Assembly (NCBI GenBank): GCA_037074765.1
Contig: JBAMDO010000031.1
Coordinates: 276,081-340,080 of the forward strand
Reading direction: 5' to 3'
Source: Mansonella perstans
Lineage: Eukaryota; Nematoda; Chromadorea; Rhabditida; Onchocercidae
DNA length: 64,000 nucleotides
A model generated the notes under the pieces. That model worked only from the letters and a program-made list of their open reading frames with translations, made no database searches and was not told the DNA's origin. Below, piece by piece: positions 1 to 11,943 of this stretch. Both the position numbers and the translations under genes were made by a program. Position 1 is the first letter of the stretch, and each line of letters begins with the position of its first letter.

Positions 1-92
1 CTTTCGTCCTCTTCTTCTTAGACACAATAAATTGACCATTTGTAATATTTCCATTAAGTAACATTCAGTGAATTGATTTTCTACAATTGCAG

Positions 93-2381
93 CTTATTGG
101 GAATGAACAAAGCGCTTGATTTTTTAATCGATATCGGCACCATTACTAAAAAAATTAAAGAAGATATACTATATCAATTAACACTTCCTCCACCACCAAC
201 CACTGGGAAAGTGTATCATACCATTGATTGGTCATTAATATCGCGAAGAAACTCTACACCAAATCCTTTCAATAAAAGATTATTAGAAATAATGAATAAG
301 GTTAGTACTTTTTTAGTAAGCTCATTTTTTTAAATTTTGAATTTCAACAAATAATATTGAAAATTAGCTGGTTAGTTGTTTACGAAGATTATATTTGATA
401 TTTTTAAAAATGCAGCTCTTTTCGGATGCTTTTCAACATTAATAAATATGCAAGAAAATATTTCCTTTTACGAAATGGTGGTAGAGAAGGTGGAAGATCC
501 ACTTGATTAGGATTTCCAGGAAGAATTTATATCGATGCATCTTTGGAAGTAGATCTTTATTTCCAGAAAAAAACATGCTTGTGCATAGCAATTGACAACA
601 CTAAATGTGAGGAGATCATGCAAATTGTTGCAATGACTGCCGGTTATATCTGCGCCGTGAAGTTACATGCTGATGTAATTGAGGATTTCAATGATGCTTT
701 CGTGCGTGAACTTACATCATTGGCTGATAATCTTGATTTCATCATTTTTGAAGATAGGTTTGATAATGTTCTTAATTTTTTATAATAAAATTATTGGAAC
801 ATAATAAATATACACTTAGAAGACATTTTGCTCCATTATTAGCATCGTAAATGTTGCAATATAAGAATAAATTTATGAATAAAGTTTTAAGATGTTTGTT
901 TATATTTAATTGATAACAGAGATGTATTTAACTGATCAAATTTTCTTGTTTTTAGAAAGTTTGCTGATACTGGCTACACGACAAGTTTGCAGCTTACAAA
1001 AGGACCGTTCAAAATAGCATCTTGGGCACAAATTGTCTCTGTGCATGCTCTTTCTGGAGAATCCGTTTTAGATGTCATCAGAAAAGTTTGCATTTATTGC
1101 ATTTTACTAAAAAGCAATATTTGTGTGGTTTATTTTTAAAAATGGGAACATTCCTAGTTTAATATTCGAAAAAAGTCTTGTCTCTTTTATCTAAGCCAAA
1201 GCTAAACTTCTTTCTCATCCTAATATCACGTTCAGAATTCAGACATAATTCATTTTTTACTATCCACTTAGCGTCATCGTGGTAGCATGAATAGTTTTGT
1301 AATCAAATTTTTTTGACAGTATGTGCGTATTTACTTAATGCGTATTTCTGTTTTACGTATTTAAGCTAAATTTAATAGCTTTTTTACCTCTGAGATATTG
1401 TAGAATTAGTTAAACTTTAGTATAAAATCACTTTCTTCAGATCGTTAATCAACCCAAGACAAGACTTGCTGGTTGTTTGTTGGTTGTGGAAATGAGTTCT
1501 AAAACTCTCATTAATTCGAAACAGTATTTGAACGGTAGGCAATTAACATAATAACTGTAGTCGGAAAAATGAAGTTATTCGATCATTTTCGCCCTTAGCG
1601 AAATATGCCTGCTTATTTGGGTAGTGTGCTTGAAGCACTATAAAATAGACAGCACCTTTGTTAAAAGAATTTACTTTTTGTAAAATCTGTAATGAATAAA
1701 ATAATGATATATTTAAAATAATATTGTTTTATAACTATTATGAAAAATTGCTACTCCATTGTAATAGAATCGTCTTTGTAATAGATTGGCTAAAGTGAGT
1801 TGTAGAATTCCAATTTGTATCAAAATTTCAAAAAATTTATTTGTTTTTCAGATGCATTGGAGTTAGCAAAAAATAATCGTGATATTGTTAGCGGGTTCAT
1901 TTGTCAAAAACGTTGCGCCAATATACCTGATTTTCTCTACTGGACTGCAGGTATTGAATAAGAACTATTTTTATCGTAGCCACTTTTGGATTACGTTTAT
2001 TAAGGCCCGTTTGTGCTTGTTCCTTTGTTTATTAAATATTTAGTTAAAAAATGAGCCTGTTCAAATTGTTTTTAAGCATAAAAATATATGGATAAAAGAA
2101 AGAACTTTAACTTCTGATTAAAAAACTTTTTTTAAAAATATTTGTTGGTGAAAATTATAACGTCTGATAAAGTAAATGCTGTTACAGGTGTTCATATGGA
2201 CGCAATGAACGATGGAATTGGTCAGAACTGGCGTACAATCGCGAATGCAATAACTGTAGATGGAAACGATATAGTAATAGTGGGACGAGCAATTACTCGT
2301 GCATCTGATATCAATACTCAAATCCGTCGATATCGTGATGCTTCATGGGAATCATATATTAACAGACAGCAGAATCATTGA
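93..2381 (+). CDS. umps: Uridine 5'-monophosphate synthase, C-terminal OMP decarboxylase part (5' end outside window)
   Basis: Bifunctional UMP synthase joins orotate phosphoribosyltransferase to orotidine-5'-phosphate decarboxylase and makes UMP in the cytosol. Six exons are visible: 93-300, 567-757, 956-1085, 1441-1534, 1852-1950, 2188-2381. They give 304 residues in one frame, with GT-AG introns throughout. The first visible exon starts mid-codon, so the gene begins upstream; it carries the inter-domain linker and the start of the decarboxylase (LLEIMNK followed by KKTCLCIAID). The catalytic DRKFAD motif (Lys and Asp of the active-site network) is made by joining exons 2 and 3. Also visible are the IASWA and GCLLVVEMSS segments and the phosphate-loop region GIGQNW and VIVGRA. 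The usual TPGV is TAGV here. Family assignment is firm; the transferase half cannot be judged. Confidence 0.93.
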
Positions 2382-3579
2382 AAAAAATTTTGCGAATATT
2401 TTGCACTATTCTATGATTTATTAAATAGGAACAACAATTAGTTTAGTTAAAGAAGCAGAAATATGTATTGGAGCGAATAAAAAGTGCAAAGAATATTTTT
2501 AAAACAGTTGTCTCTGTAATTATACAAAGGAAGTGTTTTTATGAGCTAATGAATTATCGTACGATATTACGAACTTTCTGAATATTTTGTTTTATGTAAA
2601 ACTTGTTTATTTTTCTGTTAGATTAGAAATTTTCGATCAAATCCAGCATTTTTTTGAGCAATGAAATTGAATTCAGGCTTACGTACTTTGCAGCTGGATT
2701 GTTGTTGCATCTTTTACTCTTCTACATATCATATATTCTTTCTTATCAAGCATTTGTGGCTATTTCATTTGTTTGACTACATTAGTTGTCCAATGTCCAA
2801 AACATATTTTTTAAATCTAGCAAAGTATTTCATAAAGATTCTAAATGCTTGCAGTGACATTTTTGTTTTACCTCACACTTTTATATCATAGGATAATTTG
2901 CAGATGCAGAATTAATTCAAGATTTCTGCCATTCTGACAAGATCTGAATATTTTTCTTTGATTAGTGTTATCTAGTCCAAAAAAAAAAAGCACTACTCAG
3001 GTGAGATAGAGCAATTAAATAATTCGAAGTGGACAAAGTAAAATTGTGCCTATTGAGGATGTGGTATTCTATATATGTGAAATTAAGTTTTTAACTAACT
3101 AGTATAGTTGGATATAGTTGGATTCTGCTCAGATTCACACTTTTTTGCGAACAAATGGATAATTTTGGTTTATAAAAAGATTTATAAACAGGTTGGTATC
3201 GTCTTTATAGATAGCGAGACTTATTGGTTATTTTTTTCAGTAGTATAGTTTGAAAGTTTTCCTCTCAGCTGTATCATTGTTTAAGTTAAATTTTTCATGA
3301 TAATTTTATTTTACAGTACTTTTTAAAGTATATGTATTCATACTATGTAAAGCGGTCAAACAAAAGTGAAAATGAAAGGACGTTTATTATTTGTTTAATT
3401 TTTATTTTCAGGTTTTTCGAAAAAATTACACAACCGATCACTTTAATTTGTGTATCAGTGAATGTAAATTCTTGAATAAAAGACTGCCGATTTTAACAAA
3501 ACTCATTGTTAGCAGTTAAGGTCATTGCTATATCGGTCACTTTTCGTGCTGCTCATTAATGGATTAATGAAAATTGGTT
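2382..3579. other. Intergenic space, umps to ABHD17-like gene
   Basis: AT-rich. Apart from the umps poly(A) signal and an A-run near 2980 I see no exon with a credible splice context. A 76-codon open frame at 2661-2891 is rich in Phe, Leu and Tyr and has no family resemblance, so I treat it as chance. Confidence 0.5.
2476..2481 (+). promoter_or_regulatory. Probable poly(A) signal of umps
   Basis: A canonical AATAAA lies 95 bases after the umps stop codon and is the first canonical hexamer downstream of it. Confidence 0.5.
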
Positions 3580-6500
3580 ATGCGTGGACTAATGAATTTT
3601 GCTAATGAATCTAGCGCTATTGAGGAAGCTTCAGATCAGGAAATAATAAGCGTAACAGGAACTGTTATCAGTAGTGAGCTAAATCCTAGCTTGGTAAATT
3701 TCAACTGAAATATGAAATAAGTTTCCTGTTTCACGGAAAAAAATAAAAATTTTTTGAAAAATGAAATAATTATTAAAAAAGATTGCGTAATTCTTCCAGT
3801 CAACATAATCATGTGACAGTGTTTCAATGAAAAATTAAAAAAGAAGGCGGCATTTTGATGATTGCATATGATTACTTACATCAAAAAAGCCGTGTTATAT
3901 TGCGGAACATTTTTTTTGCAGAGAGATAAAAGCAAAGAGGAATTGCAGAAAGAATCATTTACAAGCCTAGGTATATTGAGGCTTTTTAAATCCACGTTAT
4001 CTAAAACCTCAGCAATTCTTTTTTTCACTTACCTCATTTTAACCAAATATGAGAAAAAAATAAATCGATGCAATGAAAATTGTCGACTGAAAAAGATTTT
4101 GATTTTTCCTCGACGAAGAAAATTAGTAAGACTTTTTTTTCACTCTGTACTAAAATGTACGGTATTTTTTCTCCTATGGAAACTAATGAAAGCGAAAAGC
4201 AATCATAGCAAATTATAACTCTGTTTTAATGTCAGATTAAAATTTTAAGAATTTTAAAGAAGATAATAATAAAGACGAAAAATGCGTGCAGAATCACGAC
4301 CACAATCTCGATCACATGAAATCACAGTCAAAGAGTCATGAAAAATCAGAAAGGATTCCGCATAAAGCAAGAAAGCCTAATTGTTGTTGGTGCTGCAAAT
4401 TTTGCATGCTACTTTTGAAGGTTCAATTTTATAATTCTTCTTGCAAAATCATTTACATACGACGACGTTTGTTTACATCATTAATTTCAATTAAATTATT
4501 TTCATTTCGCAGTGTACTGGTATAATTTGTTACGTGCTTTGTTGTCCACCAATACCAGAAATGATTACTCGGAAGTTAGCATTTCATCCATTAAAAAAAG
4601 GAAAAACATATGTCATATGCGGAAAAGATACGGATAATAATCTGGTACGAACCAATAATGCCAAAAAGGTAATTGTATTCAAATCGAAAGCATCGAAAAA
4701 AAACCACTGCTTTTGAAAAATATATGAAAAATTAAAATATTTCTTAATCATAGCATAATGGAGTATTTTTCCAGAAGTTTTTAACTAGAACATTTCGAAA
4801 TTTTTTCCAGGCATCTAAATTGACATCGTTGAAGCTTGAAGTACATCATGTCGTTGAAGAGACACCCATTTCAGTAGAAAATGTTGCAACGTCAGTGATT
4901 AAAACAACTCGTGGCTCATATCTACCAATTTTGAGGATTAGTCGTAGTTTTTCAAGTGACCAATCAATCAAAGATTTGGTAGGATGCTATGGCAGAATCT
5001 TTGAAATTTCTAAATCCTATTGACTTAAAAAGACTTCTGAAACGGCTAAACTAACAGAAACTAGCACGAAAATTCTTCTTTACATGATTTTTGATGTTAC
5101 TTTTTTTTTCCTTATTTTGCTTATGAACTAGTTGGATCAATGATCATCTGCCGTTCGTCCGTCCGCTAATATTAAATTAACAATGTTCATTCTAATTCAA
5201 ACTTCAATCCCTTCATTCAGTCAAGACGAATTTCTAATGAAATTTTCGGCAAAAGTTTCCATTCTTTTTTTAAGCAGACATCTTTTAGGTTATACTATTT
5301 TCGCAACCAAACAGCTCTGATTTGGGATGTTATTTTCAATCACATGGATTAACTTTTAGGTATGCAAATCTTCATTAATTAGAAGTTAGCATAGCAATTA
5401 CGCTTTTGAAATATCCGCATTCTTGAGTTGCAATAGGAAATCTAATATCTTGCTGATTCGAAATATAGTAACTCTATAAAATAGAATGCACATAATAATG
5501 GATTTGCAATTTTGGCCTAATTTTGCAAGTTCCATGGAAGCTAATTAGCAGAAAATAAAATTAATGACAAAACACTGCCACATCGAATTTCATCTCCATG
5601 CTCATTACTCAACCATGTAAGAAAGTATTGTTGTGCTGAATATCCATGTCTGAAGAAGCTGAAGAAATTTTAATCACATTACAGGAAAATTTCTAAATTA
5701 TTGAAAGCTGACTTGTATGCTTATGATTATTCCGGATACGGTATTAGTACTGGTAGCCCATCGGAAAAAAATATTTATGCTGATATTGAAGCTGCTTACA
5801 AATATATTTCTGAATCTCAAGGACCACATGTTCGAGTATGTCCTGAATTTATAGATAATCATCACTTATCAGTAGAGTTAGCAGATAGTGAAGCTTATCA
5901 GAATTCAATGGAAATTACGGAGTGAAAAAGTGCTAATATTATTTTCATCGATTAATGAAATGAAATAGTAGATAAATAGGCATAGCACGAATTAAAAACA
6001 GATAAAAAAGAAGTTGGAAAGATAAATGAAAATACTTTTAGGACTTCGTAATGAACTTATTTATAACCTGAAAAATATAGATGAATCAGCAAACTATTTT
6101 GAAATAATTATCTAAGAATTAATTGGTAAAAATAGGTAAATAAATTGTAGTCAAGGGTTAATGGGTAATCAGCTAAGTAGTTTCCAGATTGTATTACTTG
6201 GTTACAGCATTGGTACAGTAGCAACAATTTATATGGCTTCAAAGCATCCACCGAATCTTTGTGGAGTAGTACTTCTTGCGCCACTTGCATCTGCCCTTAG
6301 ATTGTATATAAAAACTAATCGAAGTTGTTGCATGGATCGATTTTTAAGGTGTCTTTTCGATTTTCAACTAGAAAATTTGAAATTAGCATTATTAAGTTGT
6401 ATAAGAATTTCAAAAGACTGTAAGAAGTTTTAGGTTCTATTTTCTTTTCAAATTAAATTTTATTTCGGAAGTTTCTACAAACTAGTTCTTTTTTTTGAAC

Positions 6501-6840
6501 TAAATTTGATTTTAAATATTCATATTATATTATTAAAAAAAATATTCAAGTTTTTATTGTATTCATTGACTTATTCCATTTCAACTCATTTTATTTTATT
6601 ATTTCAAGTTACGACAGAGCTCCGGAAATAAATGTTCCTGTATTAATTTGTCACGGTTGTATGGATAATGTTATACCGAAAAGTCATAGTGAAATACTGG
6701 TGGAACGATTCCCGCGTGCTGTAAAACCATTCTATGTAGAACACGCCAACCATTTGACCATATTTTCTAAGCGGAATCTCTCTGTATTCTTTCGAATTCA
6801 TTATTTTTTATTCCATGAAACTGATGCATTGGAAGTTTAG
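3580..6840 (+). CDS. ABHD17-type alpha/beta hydrolase with N-terminal cysteine cluster
   Basis: ABHD17 (FAM108) enzymes are membrane-anchored serine hydrolases that remove S-palmitate from proteins. Exons: 3580-3693, 3922-3970, 4260-4420, 4513-4668, 4811-4978, 5289-5359, 5685-5835, 6188-6348, 6609-6840 (420 residues). Family signatures are YDYSGYG, PSEKNIYADIEAAY, the nucleophile elbow GYSIG (Ser297), CHGCMDNVIP (Asp363) and EHANH (His392). Together these make a complete Ser-Asp-His triad. The N-terminal region has CCWCCKFC and LCCPPIP, matching the palmitoylated cysteine cluster of the family. The usual HGN loop after the first strand reads SQPN (residues 221-224). The first two exons and the 4260 acceptor are inferred only from open frame and splice sites; translation could instead start at 4316, giving 347 residues. 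ABHD17 proteins are usually about 310-330 residues. Confidence 0.85.
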
Positions 6841-7915
6841 GTTTTGTGTAATTAATTCCATTTAATAATGTTTAAATTTCTTTTAGAAATTTGTGAGAGA
6901 GGCAAATTTCCTTCATTGATAAAATGTATTGATTTAGCATATTGTAAGGACAAACTTAGTGAAATGATTTGATGTAATGGTAAGACGAATCAGGAATTAG
7001 GCTAAACTTTTCTAGATATAACTTGAATAGAGGATGGTATGATAATTCTATTCAAATTTACCGCTATTTTTCCACTTCCAGCATGAATATCAAATCATTG
7101 TGATTGAAATTTCAGACTAAAGGAGAACTTTTTTTCATAAAATTCCCTAATTATAATTACTTACATGTTGTTTTACCTATGATCTAATGATGTGATTGTC
7201 TAAATGAGTGAAATATTGACTGTGATCAAATGTGCGACAAACAGTGACTATAAATTTTGAAATGAGTCAAAATTAAACAAAATTTATAAAATTGCGTTTA
7301 CATTTGCATCATGTTATGACAAGGTCAATAAGAAGTTTTAAAATGCAAAAGACTGATGAAAAGTTTTTAACCTTGAATCAATATAAAATGAATCTATGGA
7401 AGCGAACAAGCTGGCATACTCATTTTAAACCTTTCTGACCAATTATTACTATTGAATTGCCAACTTAACAATCAAAATTCAATTACTATTCTGAGCGATT
7501 TAAAAAAAAGATCCTCACTTCTTTTTTTTTGATTTTCAAAAAATTCAATTTTTGTTGGATTAACAGAGTGAATGGAGACAATAAAGTAGCTAATACCTGA
7601 TATGGAAGTGTTTTGACGGATTCAGGAAATCTCGATGATTTCTTTCAATTTTTTAAAATTGAAATTTGTGCAAGAAATTTTCATGCAAACCAATTTCAAG
7701 AAAACCTTGAAAATTCCAGTTTTTTTTACAATGAAATGCTTTTTGACCTAAATTTTTCCAATAAGCCTTTTGTCAAATGTTCATTTATGGATAAATGCAT
7801 TTAAAAGTTCTTCACTATGCCTAAATCGGTTGTTTGCAAATCGTTTCTTCCTCATTTCCTCAACTCTAATAATTTTGGTTATTTTTTAAAATATTTTTCA
7901 ATTGTTACATCCTTC
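6841..7915. other. Intergenic space
   Basis: AT-rich with no recognisable exon, RNA or mobile element. A 63-codon frame at 7613-7804 has no family resemblance. Confidence 0.5.
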
Positions 7916-7917
7916 AG
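7916..7917 (+). promoter_or_regulatory. 3' splice site just upstream of the secreted-protein ATG (probable trans-splice acceptor)
   Basis: CATCCTTCAG ends 8 bases before the ATG at 7926. No upstream coding exon was found, so the site fits a spliced-leader acceptor or the end of a 5' UTR intron. Confidence 0.5.
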
Positions 7918-7925
7918 AAACTTCA

Positions 7926-9327
7926 ATGCACACAAAAAAGCTTTTAATTATTATTGTCATTAAATTAGCAGCAGTTATTACTGGACAAGTTTGGCCTTCT
8001 TACGAAACATACAATCCTTTTCATAATTCAAATCCATATCAAGGTTCATGTTTAAAAATTTCTTTCTACAAATTAATTCATTTAATTCTCTTTTTTTAGG
8101 AAATTCAAAACACACATTTAGAAATCTTGCGAACATTGCATTGACATCATGTACATTAAGTTATTTTCAATGAAATCATTTTTTGTAAAAGTAAAATTTG
8201 AAAAACTCTTCGAAAATTTTTCAGATTATAATAAAATTACTCCTATAGCTTTTTAAATAATTTAAATCAAAAATACATTGTGAATGAATCTCACTGTTTA
8301 AATTTATGCTTATATGAACAAATATGCAAATATTGGATTAATAACATTTTAGCTGGGATTTAAAAATTTTTGATAATAGGATTAGAATATGGTGGAGGAT
8401 GCAAGAGCTTTGTAATGACCCAAATACCGTGTCGACAGCGCCTTGGTCAGTGGAATCTGTATCCGGACTATCAATGGCAAAATTACAATACAAGACCGTA
8501 TAGCGGTATTAAACTTTGATTCGTAGTTTTTTGATGAATTTCGAAAAAAATAAAAGTTGTTTTGAACTAGCTCAAGATACTTTTGAAATTCAAGATTGCT
8601 AAAAATTTCCAATAACACTATGGCTTGAATAATTCCAAAAAATTTATTTTTATTGCAGGGATAATGCCACAAACTTTCGTACCATATGATAGTGGTATTA
8701 CAATACCGCGAAGCACCGGGCTAAATTTAATGGATTTACTGAACGGTGGTGTTATCCTAAACAGTCCAGAAGCAATACCATTAGGTAACACAGCTCTAAC
8801 TCCAAGATTACAAGGAGCCAATATTCTAAATGACAAGAATAGATTCACGGTACAATAATTTAAATTATAAATTAATGCCAACTATCAAATATTTTTCCCG
8901 TTATTGTGTCAGTGTTTCAGTAAAATTATCACTTAAGACAGGAGCTTGATTTCTCTAGTGGTGGGCTAAACCGATCTTTCCGAGATATTTCTAATTCTTT
9001 TCGTACATCGTCCAATCATTAACAACTAGCTAGAGTCGAAATTAGAGTCGAGATTTTACAATAACATTCAAAGTTAATTCATTTCGTAATTTTTTGCCGT
9101 GCGAAAATCGATTTGAAATTTTTGAAATCGAAATGAAAAAATTGTGAGCTGCTGTAAAATTTCAGGCCAATGGTTGTTCCTATGATACAAATAGTAGTAA
9201 GTGTGTCGACAATTTTAATCTTTGCAAAGGAAAATGCAAAAATTTTGGTGATGGCTTAACAAATGACTGCAGATGTGTGCCGGATGACCTACTAACCATT
9301 TTAGGATTACCTCAGATTTGGAAATAA
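7926..9327 (+). CDS. Small secreted cysteine-rich protein, unrecognised family
   Basis: Four exons (7926-8043, 8380-8505, 8659-8849, 9166-9327) join in frame to 198 residues. The N-terminus has two lysines, then a hydrophobic stretch (LLIIIVIKLAAVITG) with a likely signal cleavage near TGQ. The mature part holds an aromatic, Tyr/Asn/Gln/Pro-rich middle and eight cysteines. Two are in exon 2 (GGGCKSF and IPCRQ). Six are packed into the last exon with spacing C-x8-C-x6-C-x3-C-x10-C-x1-C. No transmembrane segment follows the signal. I do not recognise a domain; an extracellular or cuticle-associated disulfide protein is only inference. The exon joins are well supported by phase (1, 1, 0). A GGAAATTC segment at 8100 also follows an acceptor, but joining it makes a TGA. 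Confidence 0.75.
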
Positions 9328-10533
9328 TTGCAAAATTAATTGCACTTTATTAATTTTTTGCACAAAAAAAAATTAATTGCACAAAATTAATTGCAATTTA
9401 TTGCTATCTGACCAAAGTGACATAAATGACATCAAGAGACACATGTATCATTATCATCGTGATATAATTTGAATTTTAGAAAGATGCCTTTGTTTATTTA
9501 CAGTAAGAAAAAAAGTAGAATTTCAAACTCAATGGTCATTTATGGAAAGAGGAGCAAAAGAAATGTACTACGTTCGATTTTTAAATTTTTCATGGGAATA
9601 TTTAAAATTTATAATTTTTTTTTATTTGATTGCTTTCTTTGGCTCATTAAAAGTGAGATTTATGAATTTCATTTTTTAATTTATCAATTTTAAAACACTA
9701 AGCATTTTATTGAATACTATCCCTCAAATCATTCTTCAAGATTTTATTTCAAAATAACTGCATATTTTCAAGCGTTTCAAAAAAAAGAAAAAAATTCAAA
9801 GGATTAAATTTAATGAGGTAAAATATTTTGCCATGGAATGAGACAGTATTGAATTTTGTTCTTTTGGTGTCTTCATAATATCTTCCTGTTAAAGATTTCA
9901 AATATATTTAATGTGATAAATTCATTCTCGAATCGATTATAATACAACGAATTCATTCGTGCTTTGATTTTTTAAAAATTTTACTGTCTATTTTCAATTA
10001 TTAATAAAAGGACTTTTAAATTTTGTTTACGATTGCTTCTATTTGCTTAGATCTATCAGTTGGAAAAACAGAAGTAGAGAAAAAATACCTGAAATATCTG
10101 AGCTGAACCAAAATTTTTTAAATCTCTTCAAAGCTATGCAATTGTTTTTTAAGTCGCTTAAAATTAGCATAATTTATATTTCAGCCAAAAGTATTCTTCA
10201 GCTAAAGTGAAAACAATTTGAAATGAAATTTAAAACAAAAAATAAAATTTGTAATAATCAATAATCAATCGAAGCAGTCGTTAAAATAAAGAATTAATAA
10301 GCAGTTAAATGTTATTATTGTTACATTCTCAATCCAGAAATCAGATCAAGATTTACCATTTGAGTTGTGAAATGAACGAACGAACAAATCGGAGCAATTA
10401 CAGAAAAAATGTAACTAACATTACTGATCATGTTAGCACTTCGTTTTAAATGAATTTTTTTTTTCTTCCGAGCATTTTTTTTTTACAAAATAAAAATAGA
10501 AAGCATAAAATTTTTAATTCATTGCATTGATTA
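9328..10533. other. Intergenic space between converging genes
   Basis: AT-rich. It contains a short direct repeat of TTAATTGCA at 9334-9400. An open frame at 9469-9693 is Phe/Lys/Ile-rich and looks like chance. The 3' ends of the secreted-protein gene (plus) and the dynein light chain gene (minus) face each other here. Confidence 0.5.
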
Positions 10534-10773
10534 TTAGATTTTGATTCGAAAAAGTACTACAGAAAAAGGTTCGACGGTAAAAAACAGGAAATGGTTCGGT
10601 GAATGTGTTATGTAACAACCGAAACTATTGCCAACAATACATTGCCAACCGCTTCCGTATTTACTGTCAAATGTTTCTTTCAGTAATTTAGCTACTGCTT
10701 GTAAGTTATAATTTTTCATTTCAATTTGTTCCTTCACCAATTTTTGCGCAAAATCCGCTTCCTCTTGATTCAT
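10534..10773 (-). CDS. Dynein light chain, LC8 (DYNLL) family
   Basis: LC8 proteins are small dimeric hubs of the dynein motor and other complexes. This single-exon gene encodes 79 residues; LC8 is usually about 89. The C-terminal half carries the diagnostic strands: DSKYGSGWQCIVGNSFGCY corresponds to the LC8 region DKKYNPTWHCIVGRNFGSY, then ITHSPNHFLFF and VVLF. The N-terminus (MNQEEADFAQ) is shorter and more divergent than in canonical LC8, so this is probably a paralogue and not the main ubiquitous copy. I chose the ATG at 10773 because an acceptor (AAGCTTGCAG) lies nine bases upstream and the frame crosses it only through intron-like sequence. Confidence 0.85.
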   Translation of the reverse strand: MNQEEADFAQKLVKEQIEMKNYNLQAVAKLLKETFDSKYGSGWQCIVGNSFGCYITHSPNHFLFFTVEPFSVVLFRIKI

Positions 10774-10782
10774 TTCAACACT

Positions 10783-10784
10783 CT
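10783..10784 (-). promoter_or_regulatory. 3' splice site upstream of the dynein light chain ATG
   Basis: Reading the minus strand, GCTTGCAG is followed by nine bases and then the ATG. It is a candidate spliced-leader acceptor. Confidence 0.45.
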
Positions 10785-11016
10785 GCAAGCTTATAAGGCT
10801 ATTTTGCAGCTTTTAAAAATTCATTAGAAGTGACAGTTAGGCATTAGCTACGTATTTTTGAATATCTGCGATCAATTGATTGATTACCAGATAGGAAATT
10901 GTAGTTGAAAATATTTAAGTGACTAGTGATATAAATTTTCAATGAATTTTTTTTTTTTTATTGACCCGAAAACTTCGCAAATGATCAAAAAATGCTACAA
11001 ATAATAGGTGGGAACA

Positions 11017-11062
11017 AAGAGAGAGAAAGAGAGAGGAAGAGAGAGGGAGAGAGAGAGAGGGA
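11017..11062 (+). repeat. GA-rich simple repeat
   Basis: Interrupted (GA)n with GAAA and GAGG variants, an almost pure purine strand. It is a low-complexity repeat, with a complementary CT tract about 0.6 kb away. Confidence 0.9.
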
Positions 11063-11620
11063 ATAAAATAAATATTACAAATTTAATTAATTAAATATAT
11101 AGATAAAAGTGCTTACGCGATTCATTTCTCGTTCTTTTGCGTTATTTTCTTTTTACACTTTGTTGCGTCTATTCAACCATTCACAAAAACAACAATATGA
11201 GAAATGAAATTAAAAATACACATTGAATTCATTTCTTAATTTAATCAAAGTATTAAATAGAAATGATTTACTTCTTACTTTACTTTTCATTTGCATTTCC
11301 TTCTTTTTACTTAGAATAATTTCACCATTTCATTTTAATTTTGATTTTGAGATATTTCATTTTGATCAATGATATATGCCATACAATAGTTAAATATGCC
11401 AACTTTTCAACATCGAGATTCCCGTGTGATATCACTTATGATAATTGGCAAATTTCATGCTTATACAAATGCAGTATTTGACATTTATTCCAATGCATTA
11501 TTACATCAAATGGATCCGAAAAAAAAATATTATGTGAAAAGGAAATGGCAGTAAGAAAAACTGAGGATAAATTTACAAAGCAGAAGTCATCGTATGGCAA
11601 TTAATTTCTCACTCATTCAG

Positions 11621-11660
11621 TCTCTTTCTCTCTCTCGCTTCTTCTCTCTTTTTCTCTCTG
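11621..11660 (+). repeat. CT-rich simple repeat
   Basis: Interrupted (CT)n tract, almost all pyrimidine on the plus strand and complementary in type to the GA tract at 11017-11062. Confidence 0.85.
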
Positions 11661-11943
11661 TTTGAATATTTCAATAATTTTAACGAAACCGATCAATCAT
11701 TTCTAAATTTGAATTTAATCCTTGAAAAATTTGTAAACTTTCATTAGGATTTTAATCATTTTGAATTTTATTTTATTTATTCTATTTCTTTATTTAATCA
11801 TCAAATTGGAGGAAATTTTTGATCTAGAAAAAAACTTCCAGGAAAATCAAATACAAAAATGGTATAAAGAGAAAATTAGATCTATCGATGAAAAATTTTT
11901 AAATTGCAAAAGAAATTTCAAATTTTCTCTTTTCATGATCAAA

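Larger units (their letters stand above)
10785..11943. other. Spacer between Kunitz and dynein light chain genes
   Basis: About 1.16 kb separates the Kunitz stop from the dynein light chain start on the same strand, longer than usual for a nematode operon. It contains a purine tract and a complementary pyrimidine tract (listed separately). Several AATAAA motifs on the minus strand, for example at 11772-11777, could end the Kunitz transcript. Confidence 0.5.

Noticed and set aside
8100..8150. Extra exon in the secreted-protein gene (GGAAATTCAAAACAC)
   Set aside because: It follows an acceptor and has a GT, but joining it to the next exon creates TGA at the junction.
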